Positions 1-10,100 of a DNA stretch of 64,000 nucleotides are shown one piece after another (the stretch's first letter is position 1; the number at the start of each line of letters is the position of its first letter). The notes under the pieces are model-generated. The model ran no database searches and was not told where the DNA came from. It was given only the letters and a program-made list of their open reading frames with translations. Source of the stretch: Pseudosporangium ferrugineum. GTDB taxonomy: Bacteria; Actinomycetota; Actinomycetes; Mycobacteriales; Micromonosporaceae. A program made the translations under genes and the position numbers. The stretch is from positions 1 through 64,000 of the forward strand of contig NZ_PVZG01000006.1 in the NCBI RefSeq assembly GCF_003002065.1, in the 5' to 3' direction.

Positions 1-570
1 CGCAGGCTGGGCGCGTGGATCTGCTTCGCCGACGAGTCCGGCATCTCGCTGAGACCAGCCCGGGCCCGCACCTGGGCCCGGCGAGGCACCACCCCGATCG
101 TCACCGTTGCCGGGCGCGGCGGCCGCAAACTCTCCCTCGCCGGGATCGTCGCCTACCACGCCGGACATCAGCCGCGCATCATCTACCGCACGATGGTCCA
201 CCGAGGACGTAAAGGTGAACCGAAAGGCTTCGGCGAAGACCACTTCGCCAAGCTCCTCGACGCCGCCCACCAGCACCTCGGCGCCCCGATCGTGCTGATC
301 TGGGACGGGCTACCCGCGCATAAGTCCGCCAAGATGCGCGCCCTGATCGCCGCCCGGCCGTGGCTGCGCGTCTACCGTCTTCCCGGCTACGCCCCGGAAC
401 TCAACCCGGTGGAGAACCTGTGGTCCAGCCTCAAACGCAGCATGGCCAACCTGGCCCCCGGCCGCATCGACGACCTGCTCCGCGTCGCGAAAAACAGGCT
501 CAAACAGATGCAGTACCGGCCCACCCTCGCCTACGGATTCCTCGCCACCAGCGGACTGGCACCGCCCTGA
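1..570 (+). CDS. IS630-family DDE transposase, C-terminal part (5' end outside window)
   Basis: The frame is open from base 1, so the gene starts outside the window and only about 189 C-terminal residues are seen. They contain the IS630/Tc1-like DDE catalytic core: an Asp in ADESG (codon 11), a second Asp in LIWDGLPAHKS (codon 102), and the Glu of LNPVENLWSSLK (codon 138), giving a second-Asp-to-Glu spacing of about 35 residues as expected. The enzyme would cut and rejoin the element's DNA ends, inserting at TA dinucleotides. The visible part has no frameshift. Whether the element is intact cannot be judged without the missing upstream part. It marks the left side of the defence island. Confidence 0.9.
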   Translation, partial: RRLGAWICFADESGISLRPARARTWARRGTTPIVTVAGRGGRKLSLAGIVAYHAGHQPRIIYRTMVHRGRKGEPKGFGEDHFAKLLDAAHQHLGAPIVLIWDGLPAHKSAKMRALIAARPWLRVYRLPGYAPELNPVENLWSSLKRSMANLAPGRIDDLLRVAKNRLKQMQYRPTLAYGFLATSGLAPP

Positions 571-590
571 CCCTGACCCCAAAAGCTCAG
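1..590 (+). mobile_element. IS630-type insertion sequence, right end
   Basis: The right end of the element should lie just after the transposase stop. The bases ACCCCAAAAGCTCAG at 576-590 are followed by TA at 591-592, which fits the TA target duplication known for IS630 elements. The left inverted repeat is outside the window, so the exact boundary is inference. Confidence 0.4.
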
Positions 591-591
591 T

Positions 592-888
592 ATGCACAGG
601 GCCGCGAGCGATGTGATCGCCACCGCACAGCGCATCCTCGGCGGCCTCGAGCAGGACGACCCCGTCACACTGGCAAATCTGCCCCGCCCGGATGTCGACT
701 CGCCCGTCGACTTCGTCGAGCAGTACACCGGATACACCTCTGAATTGTTGCCCGCGTGGGGGCAGCTGACGCCCCGCGAGCAGCGAGACGCCTTCGCCGC
801 CTACGTCGACGGGTTCGGCATGGCGGTCGTCAGCAGGACCATCGCCCGCTGCATCACAGAGCTCGGCGAGCGGGGCATCGCGGTGTGA
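592..888 (+). CDS. small hypothetical protein
   Basis: This 98-residue frame has a balanced, acidic, helical-looking composition (for example AYVDGFGMAVVSRTIARCITELGE), unlike the Arg/Pro-rich shadow frames around it. It has no signal peptide or membrane segment and I do not recognise a family. The ATG overlaps the TA that probably ends the IS630 element, so the true gene may have been longer and been cut or re-started by the insertion. It could be a remnant. Confidence 0.45.
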   Translation: MHRAASDVIATAQRILGGLEQDDPVTLANLPRPDVDSPVDFVEQYTGYTSELLPAWGQLTPREQRDAFAAYVDGFGMAVVSRTIARCITELGERGIAV

Positions 889-1366
889 AGCAGCCGAATC
901 CCCCTCGCAGACCGACGTCGCGGTATTGGGGGGCGGAAGCCGGACCAACGGCCCATCTGGTGGTTTGCGCCGGAGCACGTTTGGGCGCGGCCATGACCTG
1001 CAAGCCAGTCGCTTACCCGGCGCGGCGGGCCACCGGCTGAGCTAGTCGTGAGTTGTTGAACCTTGATTCACAACCTCTTGGCATCGCGCTAGTTCGCTAC
1101 GAGCATAATCGCCGAATCTTCAGCTGTCCCTAAATGGGCTGGCAACCTGCCATCATGCGTAGTCACCCTGCGTAAGGTTGCCTAGGTGAAACGCCAGCTT
1201 AGACATCTTCCTCGCCGAGGCGGTGAAGCCCAGACGGGGCTGGGCTTCAGTTCGCCGGCGGGCATGCTGGGACGATGTCGACTGTCCGAGATGCTGGGTG
1301 AGCTCTAAGTCACGATTTGGCGTGGCCTACTTGAATCTGATGACACCTGTGGCACAGTCATGTCCC
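889..1366. other. intergenic region upstream of the methyltransferase
   Basis: 478 bases without a convincing gene. The part from about 1045 to 1340 is clearly more AT-rich than the rest of the window (for example TTGATTCACAACC near 1064 and ACTTGAATCTGATGAC near 1330), as expected for promoter DNA of the defence operon. No promoter can be fixed by eye. An in-frame upward extension of the methyltransferase (from 1223) exists but is not protein-like. Confidence 0.4.
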
Positions 1367-2413
1367 ATGGCAGGCGTAGCGATCTCTCTCTTCTCTGGGG
1401 CAGGCGGGCTCGACCTCGGCGTCGAGCGAGCCGGTTACGAAGTCAGGGCCGCTCTCGAGCGCAACCCCGACGCGTGCGACACGATGGAGAAGAACTTCGA
1501 TCACCTGGCGTCGCCGGTAATTCGTAAAGACATTCTGGAAACGTCCACAGAAGAGATCCTCGATGCGGCCGGCCTGAAGAAGGGGAAACATCCGGAACTC
1601 CTAGTGGGTGGCCCGCCCTGTACCCCTTTCTCGAAATCGGGATTCTGGCTGGACTACAAGCGGGCAGGACTCGACCCTGACGCATCTCTCCTTCAAGCTT
1701 ATACGCGCGTCCTCGCCGAGGCGAAGCCCCGTTATTTCATCCTCGAGAACGTCTACGCTCTCACCTACAACAACAAGGCCAGCCGGCCGGCGTTCGAGCG
1801 GCTTCTTAGAGAGATCACGGCCGCCGGATATACATTCGATCGTCAGGTCTTGCACGCCGCCGACTATGGCGTGCCGCAGGCGCGACCCCGGCTGTTCATC
1901 CTTGGCGCCCGTGAGGGCGAGCCCACGCCCAGTTTGCCAGATCCCAAGCGTGGTGGTCGATGGGAGCGCCGCGCCACCGGTAGGGCAGACACCCCCCATG
2001 TCACCGCTGGGGAGGCACTCGCCGGTTTGGTTACGGACCCCGAGCCTGAAGAGATCGTTGGGGGGAAGTACGGCCACCTTCTTCCGGAAGTGCCACCCGG
2101 CGGAAACTATCTGCATTTCACCGCTGAACGGAATCATCCGGACCCGCAGTTCGCTTGGCGCAGTAAGTATTGGTCCTTCCTGCTTAAGCTTGACCCCGAG
2201 AAGCCTTCGCCCACTATTCAAGCGCAACCAGGCCCCTATATCGGTCCTTTCCATTGGGAGAACCGGCGCTTGCGGGTCGCTGAATTGAAGCGACTCTTCA
2301 CTTTTCCAGATAATTTCGAGCTAGTGGGTCGGCGCTCGTCCATCCAGGCGCAGTTGGGCAACTCTGTTCCGCCGCTGCTTGCAGAGGCGGTCACGCGCGC
2401 ACTTCCGGCTTGA
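1367..2413 (+). CDS. druM: DNA (cytosine-5) methyltransferase, DruM-like
   Basis: A 348-residue C5-cytosine methyltransferase using S-adenosylmethionine. Motif I is SLFSGAGGLD right after the start, motif IV is GGPPCTPFSKSG with the catalytic Cys near residue 84, motif VI is the ENV triplet in FILENVYAL near 127, motif VIII is QARPRLFILG, and motif X is QLGNSVPP near the C-terminus. All catalytic motifs are present, so it is probably active. I chose ATG 1367 because motif I normally begins within a few residues of the start. An in-frame ATG at 1340 is possible. It is the first gene of a co-directional set with the two unknown proteins and giant helicase downstream, the arrangement of Druantia type II, where the methylase would mark self DNA. 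A stand-alone orphan methylase is less likely given the neighbours. Confidence 0.9.
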   Translation: MAGVAISLFSGAGGLDLGVERAGYEVRAALERNPDACDTMEKNFDHLASPVIRKDILETSTEEILDAAGLKKGKHPELLVGGPPCTPFSKSGFWLDYKRAGLDPDASLLQAYTRVLAEAKPRYFILENVYALTYNNKASRPAFERLLREITAAGYTFDRQVLHAADYGVPQARPRLFILGAREGEPTPSLPDPKRGGRWERRATGRADTPHVTAGEALAGLVTDPEPEEIVGGKYGHLLPEVPPGGNYLHFTAERNHPDPQFAWRSKYWSFLLKLDPEKPSPTIQAQPGPYIGPFHWENRRLRVAELKRLFTFPDNFELVGRRSSIQAQLGNSVPPLLAEAVTRALPA

Positions 2414-2658
2414 GCGTCGACTCGTAGCGCCCGGTGGCCCTGCTCTAGGCCGTACTTCTGCTGTGCAACCGAGGCCGCTGATCCCGGAGAGCGCAGGCGC
2501 GTGGACCAAGGCCGCACGCGGGCCTTCGATGTGATCGCAGTAGCGATCAACGCAGCGCTCGCCCGCGGTACGCCGGCCGGCCACCCGCTCGAGCCCGGTG
2601 CTTGTGCGCCGGTCACCCCACCCGCGGGTTTGGGTCTGAGTCGGACAGAATAATCCGG

Positions 2659-3867
2659 ATGACCGACTCCATCGCTGGCCGCGCCTACGCACGTGTCTAC
2701 AGGACCTCGAAGCGAGTAGAGATTCACCGGATGTTGATCGACGCTGTTGGTCGCGCCGGTGGGCGCCTGCTCTACGCCAGCGATCATAGGCGCGCACCGG
2801 TCTACCTAGGCGTCGAGACTCCGGCAGGCGAGCGCATCGGAATCATGGCCTACCCCTTCACCGCCACTCACAATGTGATCAAAAACCGGCCACCGGATGA
2901 GCATCGATTGCAGATCCGTTACGGGGGTGAGAGCACGTGGACTGGCGATCACCGCTTAGGACGCGACGCCGCCCTGGTGGACACCACGCTGGTGCTGGGC
3001 GTTCACCGTGACGCCGACCTATTTATCGGCCTAGACCCTGGGCTTTACGACCCCCTGCCTATGGGTATCTCGATCGAGTTCAAACAGGTCCACGTTGACG
3101 CAGCTCAAGCGAGTGGGTGGCATGTGTTCGAACGCGACAACATCACTGGAAGGCGCCGGCCAGACCCACGGGCCGCGCAAGGGCTTGAGGCTGTGGTCTT
3201 GTTTCAGCCGCATCGGCTGCTTGACTACGTCCGACTCGAGCGCCAAGCCTCCGACTTGCACCTCGATCCACCGCTGCGCTTCGCCGCGGCGGAGCAAGCG
3301 TCCTCGCCTCCTCCCGAGATGCAGCGGTCTCTGCCATCGCTGCATGACCTGGAACAGCAGTTCCAGATGACCGCACCGGAGATCATGGAGATGATCAGCG
3401 ATCGGAGGCGCTTGACAGTCGCTGTCCGTGGCGGCGTCGCCGAACACCACCTCAACCGCGTGTTGAGCCGCGACGCGCGGGTTGCCCGGCACCGTTCGCT
3501 CGACGAGGACGGGCAGCACGACTTCGACGTCACCCTCGTCGACGGCCGGTTCGCGCGCGTGGAGTGCAAGAATGCGTCTCCGCAGCGGTACGCCAACGGC
3601 GACATCAAGGTGGAGGTGCAAAAGACAAGGGCGACTCAGGGCGATCCCGCTGGCCGCTTCTACCGGCGCGATCAGTTCGACATCGTCGCTGCATGTCTTT
3701 ACGCCCCCACCGGCGAATGGCGCTTCGTGTACCGATCGACAGCGCGAATGGAGGCCCATCCCAAGTTCCCAGACCGGCTTGCCCCGTTGCAACACGTCAC
3801 TAGTGAGTGGTCAGACAATATCGCTGACGCTTTGGGAGGCGGCCCAGTCAGCCGTTCTAGATGCTGA
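2659..3867 (+). CDS. druF: DruF-like protein with PD-(D/E)XK nuclease-like motif
   Basis: A 402-residue protein. The C-terminal third contains a strand-Asp-strand-ExK arrangement typical of PD-(D/E)XK nucleases: HDFDVTLVDG (Asp288 and Asp290) followed by FARVECKN (Glu302, Lys304), then a helix with EVQKTRA and a hydrophobic strand FDIVAACLYAP. The N-terminal half is a mixed alpha/beta region (AYPFTATHNVIKNRPPDEHRLQIRYG) of no recognised family. ATG 2659 is chosen; the longer frame from 2602 adds an unprotein-like tail. It lies between the C5 methylase and a 1024-residue protein, the druF position of Druantia type II. The motif suggests DNA cleavage, which is inference from motif spacing only. 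Confidence 0.7.
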   Translation: MTDSIAGRAYARVYRTSKRVEIHRMLIDAVGRAGGRLLYASDHRRAPVYLGVETPAGERIGIMAYPFTATHNVIKNRPPDEHRLQIRYGGESTWTGDHRLGRDAALVDTTLVLGVHRDADLFIGLDPGLYDPLPMGISIEFKQVHVDAAQASGWHVFERDNITGRRRPDPRAAQGLEAVVLFQPHRLLDYVRLERQASDLHLDPPLRFAAAEQASSPPPEMQRSLPSLHDLEQQFQMTAPEIMEMISDRRRLTVAVRGGVAEHHLNRVLSRDARVARHRSLDEDGQHDFDVTLVDGRFARVECKNASPQRYANGDIKVEVQKTRATQGDPAGRFYRRDQFDIVAACLYAPTGEWRFVYRSTARMEAHPKFPDRLAPLQHVTSEWSDNIADALGGGPVSRSRC

Positions 3868-4098
3868 TCGGATCCGCGAGACGCTTCGCATTTCCCGCTG
3901 TCAGGCATGGGCGGGCGTAGAGGCGGGACGCGGTCGGCGAGGTGTCAACCTCACTACCAGATGCCGAGCGACTGCCGGTCGCGCAAGGAGCGGCAGCCGA
4001 ACACATGAGACTCGCCGACGAGAACGTGAAGCTTCGTACCCGAAAGGTGGATCTGCACCTCCGGACTTCGTCCCGTGCTGTAAGTAGTCTGTCACCAG
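3868..4098. other. gap between druF-like and druG-like genes
   Basis: 231 bases on the same strand as both neighbours. Short frames here (for example 3942-4145) have no family resemblance and overlap the next gene, so I call no gene. It may carry an internal promoter or a start further upstream for the next gene, but nothing decisive is visible. Confidence 0.35.
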
Positions 4099-7000
4099 GT
4101 GGTGATCGTGGACCTTGCGGAGTGGAACAGCCAGCTGTTCAGTGACGTCTGCGCGCGGGGGCGTAGAGGCCAGCGGCTGTACCTGTACGTCGACCGGGAC
4201 TTGCTAGGCAAGCTCGCCAACACGTCGCCCCAAGCGGCCGTCGACGACTTCAGCCGCGCCTTTCGCGCTTCCATGGGAGTGGAGCCGTTCGGCCGAGGCG
4301 CTCAGGAAGCGTCCGCCTGGCGCCGAAGGAACTTCGAGGGCCCCCCACCGCTCGTCGCTCACCTGGCCATGAGCGTTCTTGCCGTGACCGAGCAGCCCAT
4401 TGGCGGCAGCCACGGGGTGTATGCCTGTCAGAACCGTTTACTCGGCCTACCGGAGACACCGACACCTCCGCCGGGCTATGCGGTTCACGTACCGCTGCTC
4501 TGGGGCGTATGGAACTCATGGCTTCAAGGCCCTGGCGCCGTCTACGGCCTGCCCACCGCCAAGGCGCACCCGCACTGGTCGCTCCAGGGCTGGGCGCGCA
4601 GCCAAGGGCTAATTCGCTTCACGGACCGCCTCCAACTCGAGGAATACTTCTCGGCTTTCACAGGCGAAACGTCGTTCGACGGCTTCCTCTCGTGGTTGCG
4701 CCTGCACCGCTTTGAACTCTGGCGACGCCTCCAAGAGAAGCCTGCGCTGGAGATCCTCGAAGACGTTTTCCGCGAAGAGGCCGCGCGCTGGCTGGAGCAG
4801 GGACCGCGCGTTGTGAGCAGGCCCGGGCGGCAGGGTCTGTTGCAGTTCGACCCCTGGACGCGCTCCTTCAGCGGAGCCGTGCCCGTCGATGACGAACTGA
4901 TCGGCCAGACGGTCGACCTTGGCGGCGGCGAGCAGTGCGTCGTCGAGGAATCCGACAGCTTGCTCACGGTGATACCGCCCGTTGCTGACGATGCGCTGCT
5001 GCGTGATGGTTTCGAGCATGAACTGAACGACACGGTAGCCAAGCGCTTCGGCGGCGAGGCCATCTACGTCATGCGAGATGACCCGGCGGCCAACGGTCTC
5101 CTGCAGGTGCGCTCATTAAGCCGCCCTGAGTCGGTGAAGGTTCTGCTGCGGCGCAGCCAGCTCCAGCGAGTCAGCGAGATCCTCCGCGGCGCTGGGATCG
5201 AGGTCAATGTCGGCCCGGCTGCGTGGGCGGGTTGGATCTGGATTAATAGCATCCAGTTAAGTCCATCGCAGCGGTCGGCCCTGGAATGCCTGCGCCTCAC
5301 CCACGTGGCTGCAGGCGTGCAGCCGCTCGCCCATCTCCATGGTGGTCTGCGGCTACGCGCGAGCACCTATCTCGTCGGCGGCGAGCCCGACCTGCTAACG
5401 CCCTCCGGGATGCTCAAGGACGTGAGGCTGGACGGGGTATTGGTAAGGACCACGCCGCTCGCTTATCGTCTACCGCTTGTCGACCAGTTCCTCGGGCCGG
5501 GCGAGCACCTCCTTGAGTTTCCTGGTGGCCGGCTCTCGTTTCGCACCTTGGAGTATGTCCACGAGGTGCCTAAGGCCGGCGGCATCCTGAGGTCCATTGA
5601 ACAACGCGGGTCACGCTATGTCATCGGCGTAGCAGAGCGGGCCGATGACGCTTCGATGTCGCTATCCGGAGCATCCCTGCGCCCCGTGAAGGTGCCCAAC
5701 ACGTATGTGATCAGACGCTCTCCGTCCTCTGAGATCCTGTTCGTCACTGACAGCGGCGAGGTGGCCGAGATTCGCCCCGACACGCCGCTGTGGCTTCGCT
5801 CCTTAAGCTTGGAGCCGGCGGCGATCGATGTCATGGCCGCGATCCGTGCAACGCCCTCGCCCGTAGCCTGTCTAGTCGTGCGCAACACTTATACGGGGAG
5901 CACCCAAGCCATCGCTGTTCCACCGGACGCCCCGCGCATGGACGGTCACGCCGAGACGCACCCACGCCCTGAAGCGTTTGCTGCGCTGGCGGTCAGTGTG
6001 GGCTCGTGGTCGTGGGTCGGGGTGCCGGACCCGCGGATCCGTCGAATCTTCTCCCAAGCGATCCAGGCCCATAAGGCCAAGGGAACCCGCCCTGCGCAGC
6101 CGCGAACTTGGTCGAGACGACCGGAAGCCGCCGTTCGCGGCGACGTCGCCGCGGGGCCTGTTGCGAATAATCCCTTCGACGACGTCCTCAGCTGGCTATC
6201 AGAGCGCGAGCACGGGCGAGCATCGGTGCAAGCGTTCATAAGCACCTGGGAATGGGCGTGCACGCGCTATGGCTTCGCCTCTCTTGCTCACCAGTGGCGA
6301 CGCGCGCTGCGCGTCCTCGAGGAGCTCGGTCATATAGAGCGGGACTACGAGACGGGGCAGATCGGTGCAGCTCCGGCCGAACTCGTCGCACTACCCGCAT
6401 CCTCGGGACTGTATGTCTTGACAGGCTCACGGCCCATCCGGCTCGTTGAGCGGATCAACGACCCCGATGACGATGACCCGGTTGTCGGTGACGCGGTGTC
6501 CGCATGGGAAGTGCACGTACGCACCCTGCTCGACGCACATGGTGTCCCCGCCGGACCGGCGGCTATCTACATCGAATGGGACCCGACACGGCGGGAGAGC
6601 GTCGAAAAGGGTCTGCAGCGCTTGGGCGTCGGTCTGACCGGATCAGTCGCCGAAGCCCTTCTCGCCATGCAGCCTGGCATCCATCAACTTGATCTGGCCG
6701 GCATGCCCCTGACCATGTCGCCAGGCCGGGAGATGTGGATGCGCCGTCGCAACCCCAGCGGCGCCTTCGACTGGATCGCAGCGTCCTCCGACACCGCGGC
6801 AGGCCTCTACTGTTACCAACTGCGGCACCGACGGGTCTACGCCTGGCGCTCCGAGCCCGCAGCGCCGCTCGTGCAGGTCGAGTTCGCTGTCGGCGAGTGG
6901 TTGCTTCAGACGGCCACCGGCAAGACAAGCTGCCTCCTCGCCGATGCGGGCGCTGCGCGCCTCTTGGCGGTGCCTGCCAATTTGCCGCTGCCTCGCCTCC

Positions 7001-7173
7001 TCGCGCGCTCGCTGGTCCTACGTAGCGGTCTGCCGCCGCATACCGCAACGGCGCGAACCGACGGCACCCCATACCTCGTCTACGACAACGTCGACGCGCG
7101 CACTATCCACCACGTCGCGCAGCTCTTGGCACAAGACCCCGTCCACACCAGCATCACCAGGAAGTTGGCATAA
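4099..7173 (+). CDS. druG: DruG-like large protein of unknown function
   Basis: A 1024-residue soluble protein with no signal peptide or clear membrane span. The N-terminus (LYLYVDRDLLGKLA) and a central beta-rich part (GEHLLEFPGGRLSFRTLEY near residues 470-490) are followed by a helical, winged-helix-like stretch near 690-740 (FDDVLSWLSEREHGRA, FISTWEWACTRYG). I see no nuclease, ATPase or methylase motif. The start is uncertain: GTG codons at 4099, 4102 and 4108 are all in frame. The stop TAA is immediately followed by the GTG of the giant helicase, so the two are translationally coupled and probably act together. Size and position match DruG of Druantia type II. Confidence 0.75.
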   Translation: MVIVDLAEWNSQLFSDVCARGRRGQRLYLYVDRDLLGKLANTSPQAAVDDFSRAFRASMGVEPFGRGAQEASAWRRRNFEGPPPLVAHLAMSVLAVTEQPIGGSHGVYACQNRLLGLPETPTPPPGYAVHVPLLWGVWNSWLQGPGAVYGLPTAKAHPHWSLQGWARSQGLIRFTDRLQLEEYFSAFTGETSFDGFLSWLRLHRFELWRRLQEKPALEILEDVFREEAARWLEQGPRVVSRPGRQGLLQFDPWTRSFSGAVPVDDELIGQTVDLGGGEQCVVEESDSLLTVIPPVADDALLRDGFEHELNDTVAKRFGGEAIYVMRDDPAANGLLQVRSLSRPESVKVLLRRSQLQRVSEILRGAGIEVNVGPAAWAGWIWINSIQLSPSQRSALECLRLTHVAAGVQPLAHLHGGLRLRASTYLVGGEPDLLTPSGMLKDVRLDGVLVRTTPLAYRLPLVDQFLGPGEHLLEFPGGRLSFRTLEYVHEVPKAGGILRSIEQRGSRYVIGVAERADDASMSLSGASLRPVKVPNTYVIRRSPSSEILFVTDSGEVAEIRPDTPLWLRSLSLEPAAIDVMAAIRATPSPVACLVVRNTYTGSTQAIAVPPDAPRMDGHAETHPRPEAFAALAVSVGSWSWVGVPDPRIRRIFSQAIQAHKAKGTRPAQPRTWSRRPEAAVRGDVAAGPVANNPFDDVLSWLSEREHGRASVQAFISTWEWACTRYGFASLAHQWRRALRVLEELGHIERDYETGQIGAAPAELVALPASSGLYVLTGSRPIRLVERINDPDDDDPVVGDAVSAWEVHVRTLLDAHGVPAGPAAIYIEWDPTRRESVEKGLQRLGVGLTGSVAEALLAMQPGIHQLDLAGMPLTMSPGREMWMRRRNPSGAFDWIAASSDTAAGLYCYQLRHRRVYAWRSEPAAPLVQVEFAVGEWLLQTATGKTSCLLADAGAARLLAVPANLPLPRLLARSLVLRSGLPPHTATARTDGTPYLVYDNVDARTIHHVAQLLAQDPVHTSITRKLA

Positions 7174-10100
7174 GTGAGTCAACATGCGGCATCCGCGCTC
7201 ACCCTCGACAACCTGCAGACCTACCTCGAAGAAACGTTTCTGCGCTACTACCGGACGGCTTACGAGCTGCGCGACGCTCACGTGGAGGAAGAACGGCGGC
7301 GGTTGCTGAGCCAGCGCGGATCCATCTTCATCGACCCCTACGTCGAGCTGATGCCGGCGTACCCCTCGTCGGCCTCATCCGTGACGGACATCTTCGCCAG
7401 CCTCGGCCTCGCGGAGGCCGCGGAGCTCGTCCATGCTGGGCTACTCCCGCACGCTGCGCCGTGGAGCCATCAGGAGCAGGCTCTACGCGCTTCGATGGCA
7501 GGCGATGACGTCATCGTCGGCACAGGCACCGGTTCCGGGAAAACGGAAGCGTTCCTCTTGCCGGTGCTCGCTCGCCTCGTTGCCGAGTCCCGCACCTGGA
7601 GACCACAGGAAACATTGAGTGCCGCAACGCCGTGGTGGCGTGGCACGGGGGCGTTCAAGCCCCAGCGCAGCGGTGAGACCGGTCGCCTGCCTGGCATCCG
7701 CGCCCTGCTGCTTTACCCCATGAATGCCCTCGTCGAAGACCAGATGGTCCGCCTGCGATCCGCCCTCGACTCGCCATCAGCGCGCCGATGGCTAGCGAAG
7801 AACCGTCCTGGACATCGCTTCTACTTCGGGCGATACACCGGCCGAACTCCCCTGCCCGGCACACGACACACAGCAAACTCAGACAAAGTCAAACGACTGG
7901 CCCGGCTCTTGCGAGAGGCGGAAGCACGTCACCTGCGCCTTCTCCAAGGCATCGGCGAGGGAGAAATCCGGGAAAGCTGGCGCTACTTCCTGCCCGCCCT
8001 GGACGGTGCCGAGATGCGCTCACGCTGGGACATGCAAGCCGCCGTGCCCGACATCCTGATCACCAACTACAGCATGCTCTCGATCGCCTTGTCCCGCTCA
8101 GATGAGGCACCCATGATCGAGGCGACCCGCCGATGGCTAGAAGCCTCACCTGAGCACCACTTCAGCCTAGTCATCGACGAGTTGCACATGTATCGCGGCA
8201 CGTCCGGCACCGAGGTCGCCTACCTACTACGCCGCCTCATGACCGCGCTAGGACTCGACGAGCGTCCCGAACAGCTTCGAGTGATCGGTACCTCCGCCAG
8301 CATCCAGGACGACACCGAGGGCCGAGCGTTCCTCAGCGAGTTCTTCGCCCGACAAGACCCATCGCGCTTCACCTTCGTCAAAGCGAAGCATCAGATCCCA
8401 CCGGGCGCCGACGACCTGCGGCACCTGGCAGGTTCCTTGCTCCGCGGGGACCTGCACGTCGACAATCTGCCTGCCGACGACACTATTAAAAGAGCCTTCG
8501 CCCTGGCGATGACAGACCCGCAGAGCGGCGAGTTCCGCCCGCGCTCCATCGACACCGTCGCCGGCAGGCTGTTTCCCGAGAGCGAACCTCGGCAGGCTCG
8601 CGAAGCCCTCAACTGCCTTACCGCCTTGCTCGAGCAACAGCCCTCCCCAGCTGCACGGCTCCGCGGACATCTGTTCACGCGCACTCTGCAAGGCCTGTGG
8701 GCCTGTGCCGACCCATCCTGTCCTGAGGTGCCAGAAGATCTCCAAAACCCGGGACGCCGCATCGGAGTGCTCTACGCAACACAGCGCTTCACCTGCGAAT
8801 GCGGCTCACGCGTCCTCGAATTGCTCTACTGCCAATCGTGCGGAGAAACCATGCTGGGCGGCTACGTCGCCCGAGCCTCCGGCCGTGAGTTCCTCGTGTC
8901 GTCGATAGCCTCCCTCAACGAGCTGCCGGATCGAGCTGCAACCGGCAGCAACGCCGACAACTACCGCGTCTACTGGCCGACCGACCGCGCGCCAGTCGGC
9001 ACAGTGCAATGGCAGCGCACAGGCACACGAACGTCAGCCGATACCAAGGCGCCCCAATACCAGATGAGGTTCACCAAGGCACGGCTGTCACCCGGAACCG
9101 GCCAGCTCCTGCGCAATCCACGACAAGGCATGACGGGCTACGTTTACACGCTTACCGCCAACGGCGCCGAAGATCGTATGCCCCCCTACCCCACGAAATG
9201 CCCCTCCTGCGGCGATGACCGCGAGTGGAAGCAGAAAAGCACTAGAGTCGAAGACCGCCAACGCTCACGCTCTTCCATCCGCACCCAGGGCGTCGGCTTC
9301 GACCGAGCCAATCAGGTCCTCACCGGTGCTCTCAAGCGGCGCCTCGACTCCCACCTCGTCACCTTCTCCGACAGCCGCCAAGGCGCGGCCCGCGTCGCTG
9401 CCAATCTCGAGCTCGCGCACTACCTCGACCTCATCCGAGCCCTATTGCTCAAGACGCTACGAGAGAAAGCCGAAGACGGTGCGCTGCTACAGACCCTGCT
9501 GGACGGCAATTCAAGCTCCGAAACCAGCGCGTTCTTGGAGCGCCTGCAGGTAACCGATCCCAATGCTGCCATGGCAGCAATGAAGAAGGCCAACAAGTTC
9601 CCGCTCACCTCCGCCGACGAGCGCGCCCTACAGGGAGCCACCGAAACGCTGGGAGGCAAACCCAGCCTCGTCGACCTGGTCAATCAGCTGCAGCCGCTAT
9701 TGCTTAACCTCGGCGTCAACCCAGGCGGTCCAGGACCATCACTCAACAAGCTGCCGAGCGGGCTGCCATGGACCAACCTCTTCGATTGGGATGTCCGTCC
9801 CGTCCGCGACCGAGGCGCCTTCCTCGACCCCGATGCCGTCGGACTTCTCAACAAGCTCCAGCGGCATCTCGCCGAGCAGGTCGTGAAAACGATCTTTGCA
9901 GGCGGTGACCGAGACGCCGAGTCACTCGGCCTGGCTCACGTCATACCGGCGACGACGGTGTCCCTCGGTTCCTTGAACACTGCCACAGCGTACGAATTCG
10001 CATGCTCAGCACTGCGGATCATGGGCCGGCGGCGACGCGTTATGTGGACAACCGACGCCGAGAAAGGTTGGCCAAGCCAGCTCAAGCACTATGCGGAAGC

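Noticed and set aside
1223..1366. N-terminal extension of the methyltransferase
   Set aside because: Upstream residues are Arg/Trp/Cys-rich and methylases of this family begin close to motif I.
3942..4145. 67-residue frame between druF- and druG-like genes
   Set aside because: It overlaps the start of the next gene, has no family resemblance and low-quality composition.
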